Part shown: positions 11,787 through 23,040 of the stretch, piece after piece
Layout: the number at the start of each line of letters is the position of its first letter
Position numbering within the stretch: the first letter of the stretch is position 1
Assembly (NCBI GenBank): GCA_028023455.1
Contig: JAQFVV010006626.1
Location: 314,001 to 378,000, forward strand
Reading direction: 5' to 3'
Origin: Epiperipatus broadwayi
Lineage: Eukaryota; Onychophora; Udeonychophora; Euonychophora; Peripatidae
Length of the DNA stretch: 64,000 nucleotides
Made by a program: the position numbers and the translations under genes
Notes under the pieces: generated by a model
Seen by the model: only the letters and a program-made list of their open reading frames with translations
What the model was told of the DNA's origin: nothing
The model's database searches: none

Positions 11787-12538
11787 AACATCATAATGTT
11801 AGAAAATGCATGGATAAAGACAATTTAAAGAATTATTTTTAAATTGAAATTTGCTAAAATACTCAAGAAATGCTAATACTTCAAATTAATTATAAAAGCA
11901 AATATTTGGGATATAATTATTGTATAAATACCTGTATACTGGATATTTTGTTTTGTCAAAGTTTTTTAAAATTAAGTCTACTTTTTTAAAACTATTTTTC
12001 TATAGAAAAATATCAATATTTATATGATTTACTTGTAGGATATGGTGTTAATTATGTGCCAAAACACAATTAGAAATGGAGAAAAATAACTTATTTCAAC
12101 ATTAATTATTATATAAGTTACTACCCTAATGGATGTATTCAAAAGAATAAAATTCTGTCATAATTTTCCTTACTTGAAAAGATCAATCCTTACAACATCT
12201 TTTGGGATTTTCACCACAGAAGTACTGAAGAATTCACATCACATTTTACTTAATTTTAAAAATCTATCTTAGATTCCAATAATAGAAAGAATGTTCATGA
12301 ACATAAAAAAGGGCAAGATTGCCCAAGGCATAACTTCAAATCAAAAAAAAAAGTGTTGCTTATTTTTGTTTGTTTACTATTTTTAATATCATATAATTGA
12401 AATAGCAGATGATGAAACAGTGGATGCAGTGGTCCCACTATAGTAATTTGCCATTCATGATATTTTACCAAATAACATAACCCAAATGTTCAAGGAGTCC
12501 TAATTCAAATTGTCTAATGCATTTTGTATTCAAGCTAT
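11787..12538. other. AT-rich DNA without recognisable genes
   Basis: No RT motif that would complete the family C element and no repeat that I recognise. Confidence 0.5.
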
Positions 12539-13185
12539 TAATATTTGGAAGGTTTTAAGCCAATAGACATCACATGACCACCATTTCTTATGCTTGCTTA
12601 TATAAGTTATTAAAACAGGTAAAACTATCTATACATATTGTCACTCATTGCAAGACAGAGTAATCAATGAATGCCAGAAGCCTTGTGAATAAAATCCCCA
12701 TCTACTGCCTACTCATCCAATATCCCCAAACTAATTTCTGGCTTGTGGCCTTCATCAGTGAGAAGCCTTGGATCTGAGAGCACTGCACCCAAACTTAGGA
12801 TCTAATGCAACTCTCCAGCAGCCACCTTTTATCTCTACTTAACTACAAAACTATGAGTCTTAAATTGAAAATCCTATAATATTTTCAATTGAAGCTCATT
12901 AGCTTATATAGTCATACCTATACATTTTGGTGTCTTTGGTTCTTTAACAACCATAGCCACCATGGTCCTATTAGGCAGGATTGGTTTTAAGTCAATAAAC
13001 ATCACATGATCACTATTTCTTATGCTTGCTTATAACTTATTAAAACAGGCAAAACTCTCTATATCTATTCCCACTCAGTGCAAGCAAGAGAAATCAAGCC
13101 TTCTGGCATCTATTGATTACTCTGGCTTGCCCTGAGTTGCAATACGTATAGAGAGTTTTGCCTGTTTTAATATTTGGAAGGTTTT
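12539..13185. mobile_element. Foldback repeat family H1, copy a, 18-bp TSD
   Basis: Element 12557-13167 is flanked by an exact 18-bp direct repeat TAATATTTGGAAGGTTTT (12539-12556 and 13168-13185). It consists of one full H1 unit (12557 to about 12985) followed by a hairpin unit in which the segment with AAAACAGGCAAAACTC folds back on its reverse complement near 13140-13167. The long target duplication points to retrotransposition rather than a cut-and-paste transposon. The same units recur at 14.2 and 54.2-55.2 kb. Confidence 0.85.
12711..12763 (-). ncRNA. Partial hammerhead-like core in H1
   Basis: Minus strand: CUCA, CUGAUGA, stem GGC/GCC with loop CACAA, GAAA, and after about 19 nt UGAGU, which can close stem I. 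The box and GAAA are exact, but the base before the cleavage position is G rather than U. It may be a decayed or unrelated fold. Confidence 0.3.
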
Positions 13186-14181
13186 GTTGAATCCAAGTTT
13201 TCAAGCTTTTTTTGCTCATTGCCTGAAGGATGTCAATAAGGCATGAAACAGAATTGTCAAACATTTGGAGGAATTTTTGCTTTGATTGACCAGACTTTTT
13301 TTTTAATAATCTTAGTTTTATGCCTTGTTTGTATCTAAATTAACAAAATGATACATAAACACGTGACTGAAATCAACACTTTTATTTAAACACAAGAATG
13401 TGCCTTTTTACAAATATAAATGTCTTTGTAATTAATTAAAAAAAAATGTAATTAATTATCCAAATAAATTATTCAGAACAATTTCGAGAAATATTTAGTC
13501 TATATACTAATAATGATACTAATGAATATTTTCTAATTGTGTTAGTTATAGTGATACTGTAAATACTAAATATGCAATTAGTATATAAAAAGTGTAAACT
13601 ATTTACCTCTTAATTAAGTCATTTCTTAAATTGAATTGACTTTCTTATTGTAGTCGAGGTCTTTTTGAATTAGCTAATTATAGATAGTGTCATTCAAAGA
13701 AGTTCAGAAAAAAGTTAAAGGTTGACATCTGTAAAAGTAACAAATCTTTTGATCACCAAATTGACTTAAACATTTTGGTTATTATGAGGCTAACTTATAA
13801 AACTTTCTGACAGAAATATAATTGAGTGTGATTATAGCAAGAATAGCTGACTTGTTGCATGCTGTTAGTAATAACTTAAATAATATGAAAGTTTCGAGTA
13901 GAATTATTTTTTAAAAAAAATCTAAGTTCAAATTAAAAATAGAAAATTAAACTATTGAATTATATACATATTGTTTTAAATAATATTTTATTCAATTAAA
14001 GATATATTTTTAAAAATTATATACGCACATTTTTTTACATGACAAAGCATTAAAATATTGAAATTTTTCTTTTAAATTAAGTAAGCTATTAAAGGTGTAC
14101 AAACAACAATATAATTATTTATTAAAAAGATAAAAAGCCTAAAATTAGCAGTTTCAAGTTAAAATCTTTATATCCGTCATA
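13186..14181. other. AT-rich DNA without recognisable genes
   Basis: I see nothing in this stretch beyond short A and T runs. Confidence 0.5.
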
Positions 14182-14351
14182 AAGAAATAATGTATTAAAA
14201 CAGGCAAAACTCTCTATACGTATTGCCACTCAGTGCAAGCCAGAGTAATCAATAGCTTGCACTGAGTGGCATTACGTATAGAGAGTTTTGCCTGTTTTAT
14301 AACATTTAAGAGCAAGCATAAGAAATAGTGATCATGTGAAGAAATAATGTA
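14182..14351. mobile_element. H1 mini-hairpin, 13-bp TSD
   Basis: Element 14195-14338 (144 bp) lies between exact copies of AAGAAATAATGTA (14182-14194, 14339-14351). Its core is a near-perfect hairpin with arms of about 45 bp (AAAACAGGCAAAACTC... to its reverse complement) around a 14-nt loop, plus a one-sided tail ending GATCATGTG. It is the H1 hairpin unit alone. Confidence 0.9.
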
Positions 14352-14695
14352 GAAAAAGATAATACATCCAAATTAGTCAATCAGTTGGGTTTTTTTTTTT
14401 TTCAGATGCTTTTTTTTTGTGTGTGTGTTTTCACTTAGTAGGCAAAATCACTCATTTAATTACCAATGCAAGGTTGATCAGTTAAGTGTCAATAAATCAG
14501 ATATCCAATAAATATCATAACATTTCAGATAATCCTAATTTCCTGAATATGATTCAATATTTTACAACAGATGCAAATACTCAGTCACTGATATGAAAGA
14601 CAAAATGTTTATTATATTATATTATTAAGGTGAAAAAATATAGATATAGATGCTGTGAGTAACTTTAAAGCAATTGCTAACAATTTTTTTTTTAG
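14352..14695. other. AT-rich DNA with T-runs
   Basis: Contains T-rich runs near 14390-14420. No gene seen. Confidence 0.5.
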
Positions 14696-14731
14696 GAGAA
14701 CCAGTTCCCCTCCCAAAAAGGCACCCAGCAC

Positions 14732-14947
14732 ATGTATACGTACAGAAGAACAAAAAAGAATAATGATAACTTCTCAATATTTTTCGGACATGGTCGCGTG
14801 TTCGAACCCTGCAACCCCAAAATAGTGTGCTCTGAAGCCGACGATTATAAAAGAAAGATCAAGAAGGCGTATTTTATTATCAATGATAACAACGCGTTCA
14901 ATATACACGACACGTGTTTTGCTATTTCAAGAAAATGGACAAATTAA
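14732..14947 (+). pseudogene. PLE family C, second endonuclease fragment
   Basis: The last 45 or so residues (FFGHGRVFEP through CFAISRKWTN-stop) align with the end of the family C domain at 11.4 kb, including DDYKRKIKKA against SDIKRKVKEA and DTCFAISRKWT against DTCFSISKRWT. The GIY-YIG start is missing. The first 25 residues are not part of the domain. The 3' UTR extends to about 15125. The orientation is opposite to the 11.4 kb copy, and at 3 kb apart they may be separate insertions. Confidence 0.75.
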
Positions 14948-15065
14948 TTTACATACGCATTTGCATACATTATTATTTAGTACTTTTACAGCAATGGTTT
15001 ATAACCTATTTTGGCCATGAATATGAGGGAAAACCTCAAAAGTACTAGGTCTAGATTAATTTAAT

Positions 15066-15125
15066 TTAATTGTTTTCGTTACTACTGACAGCTTCTTCTT
15101 CAGCGTGTTAAAGCCCTTATATATA
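15066..15125 (-). ncRNA. Weak hammerhead-like signature in PLE-C 3' UTR
   Basis: Minus strand shows CUGAAGA and, 19 nt later, CGAAAAC. The intervening stem is poor and the orientation is opposite to the PLE coding sense. Listed only as a lead. Confidence 0.15.
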
Positions 15126-15597
15126 CTATAATTATCAGTAAAACGCTTAAGAATTTATAATTTTTCATACGATTCTATAAAAATATTTTTGTTGTTTTTT
15201 GACATTCTTATTATACTTCATGTTTGTGATTTAAAATTTGAGAAGACAGTTCCTATAATTAATTGGCCACACTGTTTTTGAATCTCTTTATATATTTAAT
15301 ATCATTTTTAACAGTTGAAAAACAACCAATAATTTTTGTCTATTAACCTAATTTTATATTTAATTCTGACTTTTATCTATTTATTTATTGGTCCTAGTTT
15401 ATTAAAATAATGCTAAATTTATGTAATCAATTAATATTCACCCTATGGATAATCTTTGTCATATATTAAATATACTTCTCCTATAATGAACTCTATATGA
15501 TTTTTGTCTTTTTAAATCTTTTATATTTTTATTCTTTTTTGTATTGATTTATTGGCTTATTTTGTTCTTACCTTTATACCAGTCATTATTAATATCA
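15126..15597. other. AT-rich DNA without recognisable genes
   Basis: I see nothing in this stretch. Confidence 0.5.
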
Positions 15598-15769
15598 GAT
15601 AATGTAGGTAACAATTGATTTCAGGTATATAAAAAATAAAATAGTTTCAAACTGCAAATGAAAACAACAATGGCAAACTATTTTATATTATACCTTTCAC
15701 TTCTTACTGCATTGCCAAATTTATATAATATTATCTATATTCTTTATTATTTTATACAATGCTTTTTTA

Positions 15770-15832
15770 CAATCTACGAACCACTATGATAGTTTCAATT
15801 GCCCCAACAATCTTCTTCAGAATTTCTACTTA
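15770..15832 (-). ncRNA. Hammerhead-like core, left arm
   Basis: Minus strand: CUGAAGA, stem AUUGU/GCAAU, GAAA, then stem III ACUA/UAGU with loop UCA. The cleavage base is G, which would block cleavage in a standard hammerhead, and stem I is weak. The core is otherwise exact. Confidence 0.45.
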
Positions 15833-15852
15833 TATTAAAATTTGGAAATATA

Positions 15853-15910
15853 AGTAGAAGTTCTGAAGAGGATTGCTGGAGCAATTGAAACTGTCGTAGT
15901 GGATTGTAGA
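15853..15910 (+). ncRNA. Hammerhead-like core, right arm
   Basis: Plus strand: CUGAAGA at 15863-15869, stem AUUGC/GCAAU, GAAA at 15887-15890, stem III ACU/AGU. A U-G pair in the left arm is C-G here. The cleavage base is again G. Confidence 0.45.
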
Positions 15911-16110
15911 TTGTAAAAAAAGCATTATATAAAATAATAAAAAATATAAATGATATTAATTTACACTTTATATTAGGTTGGATATTTTATAAAAATAACA
16001 AAATAGCAGGATGTTAACCACTGAATCACTAAGAATTGAAAGTATTTAATTGTAATAATAAAAAGAGTCAGTTAGTAATATCTTCATCTATGTATGTATA
16101 TAATTTCAAT

Positions 16111-17659
16111 TTTTTTGATTTTAGTCAGAGCACTGCTCATGTCAACTCTAGTATGTTGCAAACATCCATCAGCAATGAAACTTAGATGACTAATGTGGCT
16201 ATTTGCAGCAATTTAGCTTTTCTTGTCAGTTAGATATAAACATAGGGGTTTAGTTTTATATTTCTCAAGCATATACATAAAGTCATGAGACTACAAGAAT
16301 ATGAATTGATATCTTATGTTTTTGACATTTGTTCAATATTTATAGGTAGCAAATTATTACAGTTTGAATTCTAAGTGTCAACCATTCTGCACTCAAAACT
16401 TTGAAACCATTCACTTTATATAAATACACTAATGATTAATACTGATTATTTATTGAACTAAAGATTATCTCTAGCTTAGTGATTTAATTTAAATCCTAAT
16501 TAAATCCGACTTCTATCTGCATACCTGTTGTGTGTAGTTTTTTTTTGTAATACTATTAAACATTAACCAGTATGCACTAGAAAAAATGATTACTACATGA
16601 CTGTTTTACATATAGATGACAAATTATATAGGCACTATTCAATACAGTAACCATTTTAACTCAATATTTCACTGGGTTATTTGGCAAATACATTTCAATT
16701 GAACTATTGATTTTAAATTCAATAAACATTTCATCTACTATAATGTAATTGCTAAGTGTGAAATTATTTTAATAAATAATTATAGATATTTCAAATAATA
16801 AAGTAATTGTTGTAGCATGGTATTAATCATCAAATCATAGGCAGTAGAGAATACATTCAAATTGTTGTTTATTTGTGATGCAGCAAAAAAGTTTTTTACA
16901 AAATTTAGAGACTTCTATACAAAGCACCAACTAAATAAATAGCCTCTGTTCCAATTTATCAATATCTTTTAGTCCATATTTTATATTTCTTATGCACAGC
17001 TATAATTTTTATATTGACATAATTGATTATGTCTTAATATAGCAAATAAAAAAAAAATAAATCATCTCTCAAAGTGCATCCTCCAGAAATGTTGCAGGAC
17101 TATGTAATCCAAATAAGAAAGTGCTGGTATTATGTTTTTTATTCTAACATTTTATTAACAAAACTTATTTAGATTATTTAAAATAATTATTTTTATAAAA
17201 ATATTGATAAACTTTTTCTTTTGCCTAATCTTCATTTTCACATTTTTCTTATGCAACTTAATCTTCTAATTCTTATTCATTATTCTTATTCATTAATCAG
17301 TTTGTGCTATCATATTGTGACATTTAAAAGTCATCTTTATTATCACTATCTAGTTCATTAGCTAAAAAATTAGTTAAACCATTTTTCCAGAAAGCACATC
17401 CCATTTTTGAAGAGCATATACCCAGTGGCATTATCAAAAAAAACATATCACCAAAATCATCAGAATGCAAATATTTTACAAAGAAAAATAACATTCACTT
17501 TACGATTTAAAGGCAGAACCAGTTTAAATTAGTTACACAATGCATGGTGTTATGAGATGCCAACACAAAAATGTGCTGATATATAAACTATACAGAATAT
17601 CACTTGCACATGTTTGGCTGTATCTAACAATAATAAAAAAGTAGACAAGTTTGTACAAC
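16111..17659. other. AT-rich DNA without recognisable genes
   Basis: No coding motif, SINE or repeat that I recognise. Confidence 0.55.
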
Positions 17660-17767
17660 ATCATGGTGTATATAAACAAAGAGCTTTGCTAATTGCTCAA
17701 CATGCTTTGAGATAAATGCTTAGCATGAGAAAGCATTTAAATTATCTCTATCTGAAAAACATCCCCC

Positions 17768-17812
17768 ATCTCCTGACCAATGGTTTCATGCTTTTGGCAC
17801 TCCTCAGAGAGG
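17768..17812 (-). ncRNA. Hammerhead ribozyme, canonical core (left arm)
   Basis: Minus strand: box CUGAGGA, stem II UGC/GCA with loop CAAAA and a G-U closing pair, GAAA, stem III ACC/GGU with loop AUU, cleavage triplet GUC (C at 17775), and stem I CCUCU against AGGAG with one mismatch. All core positions match the consensus. The short stem III is typical of PLE and retrozyme hammerheads, which often act as dimers. Confidence 0.75.
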
Positions 17813-18122
17813 CATTAGGGTAGCTTCAGATACTAGATCTAAAAACAACCCAATGCCAGCATTTATCTAAGAGTTGAGTATTGAGTAGAAAATCTGAAGT
17901 TTTTGGATACCTAAATGTATTCAAACCTAGCTATCTAAGTCTTCTACTATATGGTTTGGCTGAAGATCTCTCAGTCCCATATAGCTATTTGAGTTAGATA
18001 GCTGGGTTTGAAGGCATTTAGGTGTCTGAAAACTTCAGATTTTCTACTCAATAATCAACTCTTAGATAAATGCTGGCTTTGGGTTGGTGTTTGTAAATCT
18101 AGTTTCTGAAGCTATCCTAGTG

Positions 18123-18165
18123 TCTCTCTGTGCAGTGCCAAAAACATGAAATCATTGGTCAGGGA
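18123..18165 (+). ncRNA. Decayed hammerhead (right arm)
   Basis: Plus strand: stem I UCUCU/AGGGA pairs fully, GAAA, stem III AUC/GGU and the GUC triplet are kept, but box 1 is CUGUGCA with two core changes. Compared with the left arm, stem I differs on both strands and still pairs. Confidence 0.6.
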
Positions 18166-18330
18166 TGGGGTGGTGGTTTTTAGATAGAGATAATTTAAAT
18201 GCTTTCTCTTGCTAAGCATTTATCTTAAAGCTTGTTGAGCAATTAGCAAAGCTTTTTGTTTCTTGCCTGCAAGCTTAAAAAAGAAGTGGAGTCATGCGAT
18301 ATATGATTCTATTTTTATCATGGTGTATAT

Positions 18331-18816
18331 GTTTTAAATTAACTTTGTAAAAAATTATGTGCTTGTATAAAATACCAGCATGTAGTGGTTAAGGATTAAT
18401 TATATGTATCGAGTTAGTATCAATTCTAAGTATAATTATACTTATTTTCTTATAATAAAATTTATATGACTTTTGCCTTTTTTAATATGTATTGCCTTTC
18501 TTCTTCTTCATCATCTTGATTTATTTTATTTATTATTGTCTTAGTATATATATATTATACCTAGCCCTTTACATGTCGTCTCGTAAATTTTATAAAAACA
18601 TTATTTATATAAAATCAATAAAATGTTTAATGTTTATAATGACGACTCGATCAGAACTGTGTACCTCCCTCTTACACAAAATCCTATCACGGGGCTGTCA
18701 GTACCTTGGGTAGAGTAATCAATATCATTTGCAAACATTTGCCAATAACATTAACACTTGTTTACTAGATTACATATTAGCCAATCAAACCTTTTATTTA
18801 TTTAAAGGAAAAAATC
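18331..18816. other. AT-rich DNA without recognisable genes
   Basis: The 73-residue frame at 18492 is hydrophobic and has no motif. I see nothing else. Confidence 0.5.
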
Positions 18817-19640
18817 CAATGGGCGCCAGCCGACCTTTGTCGACAAGTCTGCTTGACCAATACGATCTAGTACCCGCTCCCGCTAGCTCAGCTACAACAA
18901 TCAATTAAATATAATCCGCCTACCTAAAAAAAACAATTTATGAATCTTTCTCTGCGCTAAATTTCTCGCTTTCTCTTTTTCTTTTATTTAATTATTTAAT
19001 TTAAATCTAATTTAAGTAATCACTAACCCATGAAGTCTCCATTTACGCTATTACACTTCGTTTGGTCTTATAATATAATTAATTACACTTTCGTTCAAGT
19101 TCAAATAATATTTAATACAATCAAAATTTCATATTATAAATACATAAAAAATATAATTATACACACAGTCACAATAAAATCTCTGGGTAATGGAGCTAAA
19201 GACAACTAATAATTATTGTTCATACCATAAAGTTCAGAGTTTATTATTCCATTTATTATTACGGCTTTTAATTAGTGAATTAGAAATTGAAATAAACATT
19301 ACCTAGCTTTCTCCTTTATGCATGGTTCCGAGCGTTGCTTCTGATAGTATTTCATTCGGTCAGTTAGCGCTAACTCTTTGCACTCCTTTTCCCGATGTCA
19401 TTGGGATCCTGTGGGCTCCACGTGGACACTCCATCTCCTTCTTGTTTTACGCGACCATGATCGACATTTGAACTGTTTGCTGTTGGTATTGCGGGAAGGA
19501 TTCGGCTGGCTGTTCACACGATGGGTTTAACAGTGCAGCATTATGTTTAACTTGAGACGTATATTAATATTCAATGCTCTCGATCTATAAAATAATTTTA
19601 ATAATAATACAATAGAAAATTCGCCCTTTTATATTTTACG
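18817..19640 (-). other. Possible LTR remnant with primer-binding-like site
   Basis: A GC-richer block. On the minus strand TGGCGCCCATTGG (about 18817-18830) resembles a tRNA primer-binding site nine bases after GTCGACA, and TATAAAAGGGCG lies near 19630. Together these could be an LTR promoter and the LTR end of an element. No second LTR, gag or pol is seen, so this is tentative. Confidence 0.25.
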
Positions 19641-19756
19641 GCCCTTATCTTGCGGATTCAATCTACAATACGTAACTAATCCTCTGGTGTTTCAGTTACG
19701 GTCCGTGCTGACTTTCTGGTGTTTGCATTGGTCATTTAATTTCTTTGTACTCTCTG

Positions 19757-19878
19757 CTAGAGTTATTTCAATTTCTTTATTTCAATTTCTTTGTTAGAGT
19801 TATTTCAATTCTTTTGTTAAAGTTATTTTCAATTTCTTTGTTAGAGTTATTTCAATTTCTTTGTTAAAGTTATTTTCA
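19757..19878. repeat. Imperfect short tandem repeat
   Basis: About five imperfect units of 22-30 bp containing AGTTATTTCAATTTCTTTG. Confidence 0.85.
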
Positions 19879-20277
19879 CTAACTAGCCGTTTAATGGAAA
19901 TTTCTTATGTTCGTCATTAGCTCCCATTGTTCACTACATTCCTTTGATTACATTTTTTTTTTTTTATTATAATTATAAGACAAAACGAATTCCACCTTGT
20001 TTTTTTTTTTTTCTTAAAGCAATCTTAAATCAAATTTTAGTTCTTTAGGTTTTATTTAAATACGATTCAAAATTATATTTTATAAAACTGTCTAATTTAT
20101 GCTTTTAACGATAAACCTATCTATGAGAAAAAAAAATCCTTTTATTCTTATTTTACTCTACAAGACCTTTTATTTTTATTAAATATTTACACAAATCGTT
20201 TATCAATTTATTTTTTTTTTCAAAATTATGTGTAACTCCATAGAAAGCACACTCCTTCCTGATGTATCTCGGTACAA

Positions 20278-20520
20278 TATATATATATATATATATATTA
20301 ATCATTAGCAATATAGCTTAATGTTGGCAACAGTTGATTGCAGTGGTAATAAAAACAAAGCAGTTTCAAACTGCAAACATAATTGCAGTCATATATTATG
20401 TTGGATATTTTATAAAATGTCAGAATGTTATTTATTAAATCACAAAAATTTGAAAATATTTAGTAGTAATAATAAAACACAATTCTCTCAGTAATACCAT
20501 CATCTGTATAAGTTTGTATT
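20278..20520 (+). repeat. (TA)n and dispersed repeat D, copy 2
   Basis: A 22-bp (TA)n at 20278-20299 is followed by the uninterrupted copy of repeat D (20315-20520), the empty-site counterpart of 15598-16110. Confidence 0.7.
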
Positions 20521-21248
20521 TATTAAATATAAGTGTGTTTTACAGACACCTTTTATATAAAATTTTTGACTTTACCATGAAACCAAAAATTTTTATTTAA
20601 AATTTTATTTTCCTCATACTTCACAATAAAAATTAAAAATATATTATTTTTCTAGTATGTTTTCAATTCAAAAGTTATTTTAATATTGAATGCTGGGATC
20701 AATTAGCTATAAATTCTTCATTAGTTAATATTTTTGGAGTTATTTTTTTATCTTGTATCTATGTACATTTCTATGTACATTCATGACATTATTTTATGCA
20801 ATAAAATGGAAATAATCATGATATGGTATACACATGTTTTAAAATTAACTGATCTTTCAGAACATATGTTTTATAGTTTAGCAGATAGGGAATCTGTCTA
20901 CTATGTTTGGATATTGGATTTTAATGTAGATGCAATTTACATTATTTTAAGCAAGAGAGAATTTTTAAGCAATCTTAGAAATCTTTTTCAGAGTATGCAT
21001 AGTAGTCATCTAATTAATGGATGATGAAGTATTACCTAAATACACTTAAAAAAAGCATTAATCCTGATAAAGAAGGCCTTAGAATAATGGACTTTCCCAT
21101 TGTCCTTTTTTGATGAAGCCTTTGCTGTACAAAAAAATGCAGATGAGATATGAAATATATTTAGGGACCCATGGCATCAACAGTTAATGAGTTTTTTGAA
21201 ATTTTTAGTATAAAGAATAAAGTTTAAAAAAATCTTGAATAATAAATA
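20521..21248. other. AT-rich DNA; one unassigned 96-codon frame
   Basis: The frame at 20734-21024 (plus) has no recognisable motif. It could be a fragment of an old element or chance. Confidence 0.35.
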
Positions 21249-21376
<128 letters not shown>

Positions 21377-22370
21377 GATACTTTAATGTGACAGTCATAT
21401 GATGTATGTTGGTTTAACCCAGTTCGAATACTAGGTGAAAGTACCTTGAGGCCACCCATACGCGAGATATTAAATCAAGAATAGTATGACCTCTGCCCTA
21501 TTCACCTATTCTCGAGGCTAACTACGAACCAACAACATTATCTAATACATACATAAATTATTTTCTCATCCGGCCCAAACTAGCATCAGAAGAGAGACAT
21601 GGACAGAAACACCTATGGAGCTAAATAGTTAAATGTGTGTAAAAGTACTATGAAAAATGTGTTTTGTGTGCTTGGATCATTGGAAAAGTAAAATAAAGCA
21701 TTATAATAAAATTAGGAAACTCAAGCTTGTTGGTTAAATAAGATATTTAATTAATGACTTTAAAATATTAATAAGGTTTTTATGGCCTCCGCTATTTCCC
21801 TGAATTAATGAAAAACTAATTAGACAATAAAAAACGATTAAACAACATAATATTTTTGTGGTCTATGTCCCTTCTTCCCAATTTTAATAAAATTGTCAAC
21901 CCGAATCTCCTCGATAAAGTGCAATAATAAAAATCTTTCACAAAGCAATTTCTAATTGCTTTGCGCTAAAAACAGTTTAAAATTATTTAAGACGTATATA
22001 GCTAAATTAGATATATGTAATAAGCTAATGGCGGACAAAAAAGGTGTTATCGAGAAGATTAAAGTGTCAAACAAAGGAAACTTACTCGAATTGAATTTAG
22101 AAACATAAATGAAATTGGAAAGAGATTTTTAAATGAAAAATTAACTTTTAAACTTAACCACAATGGAATACAAAATATTTATACATGTTAGAAAAGAGGA
22201 ATAGCGCAGGAAAAGGGTTAAATATAAATATGATCACACAATATATATATCTAAGATTAATCTAATAAAAATGGTTACATAACAAATATAATTAAATACA
22301 CATTTCAGAAATATAATTCAATGAAGCAATCAAGACAGGTATGAACAAAAAAGGGTAGAAAGTAAATAGT
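21377..22370. other. No recognisable gene
   Basis: 21377-21620 is less AT-rich and contains AGTTCGAATAC, similar to a Pol III B box, but no partner A box or tail convinces me. The remainder is AT-rich. Confidence 0.4.
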
Positions 22371-22373
22371 TCA

Positions 22374-23040
22374 ATGGAGGAGAGATACATTTACCATCCT
22401 GGTTCCTTGGTCATGTTTCCTCAAAATGTGTGGCTTGATCTGTCCATCAATAGGTATTTTCTTGGACAAGGAAAGTGGAAATATGTAGTATGCTTTCATG
22501 AAAAGTCCTACAGACATGGCACAGAGTTCAGATTAATATGGGGTGGATACTATGGTATCTTGATGGCTTTTAGGAACCTCAGCGGCAGGCAAAGCTTTAC
22601 CTAACCACCTCACATGGTAGAATCCATCAAATTCATATGACTTTTAGCTTGTAGCATGTTCAAAATTCTCCGTGATTTTGAAGATGACAGTTGAATAACT
22701 TATTTTGAGCAAAATGGAAATGAAAAGCAATATCTGGGAGGTTCAAAGCACAGGAAAAATCTGAATGAATTCTCTACAGAGAAATCTCAGCAAGCAAAAG
22801 CAAAATCTGACAAAAGCAAGCACAAGAAAAAGCCTCCAGAGAAATCTGAATGAAATCTCCAAAGGGAAATCTGAATGCAATCTCCAAAAGGAAAATCTGA
22901 ATAGCCAGCAAGAAAACTCTGAATAATCAAGTCTTTTGTTCTCTTTCATATTTATACCTTTTTGTAAGCTACCTTCTGTTGTTTTATGTATGATCGTAGA
23001 TCTTGATAACCCTCCCCCCCCCACGCTCCTTTGTTTCAAG
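22374..23040. other. Unidentified GC-richer block with imperfect repeats
   Basis: A 76-codon plus-strand frame (22374-22604, start MEERYIYHPGS) has protein-like composition but no family I recognise. 22750-22915 is built from imperfect repeats of GAAATCTGAATG-type units, and a run of ten C lies near 23013. It may be part of an old retroelement. Confidence 0.3.

Larger units (their letters stand above)
15731..15955. mobile_element. Foldback element with hammerhead core in both arms
   Basis: Arms of about 105 bp (15731-15834 and 15847-15955) are reverse complements around a 12-nt centre. Each arm carries a hammerhead core, annotated separately. Copy 2 of repeat D lacks this block, so it is an insertion. 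No clear target duplication seen. Confidence 0.85.
15598..16110 (+). repeat. Dispersed repeat D, copy 1, split by a foldback
   Basis: About 15598-15665 and 15960-16110 align with 20315-20520 (shared AGTTTCAAACTGCAAA and GTTGGATATTTTATAAAA). The foldback at 15731-15955 interrupts copy 1 but not copy 2. Nature of the repeat unknown. Confidence 0.7.
17660..18330. mobile_element. Long foldback with hammerhead ribozyme, 14-bp TSD
   Basis: Element 17674-18316 (643 bp) lies between exact copies of ATCATGGTGTATAT (17660-17673 and 18317-18330). Arms of about 260 bp (17678-17940 and 17992-18256) are imperfect reverse complements; an unpaired tail of about 60 bp sits only on the right. The 14-bp duplication and one-sided tail suggest insertion by a LINE- or PLE-type process. 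Each arm carries a hammerhead. Confidence 0.9.
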
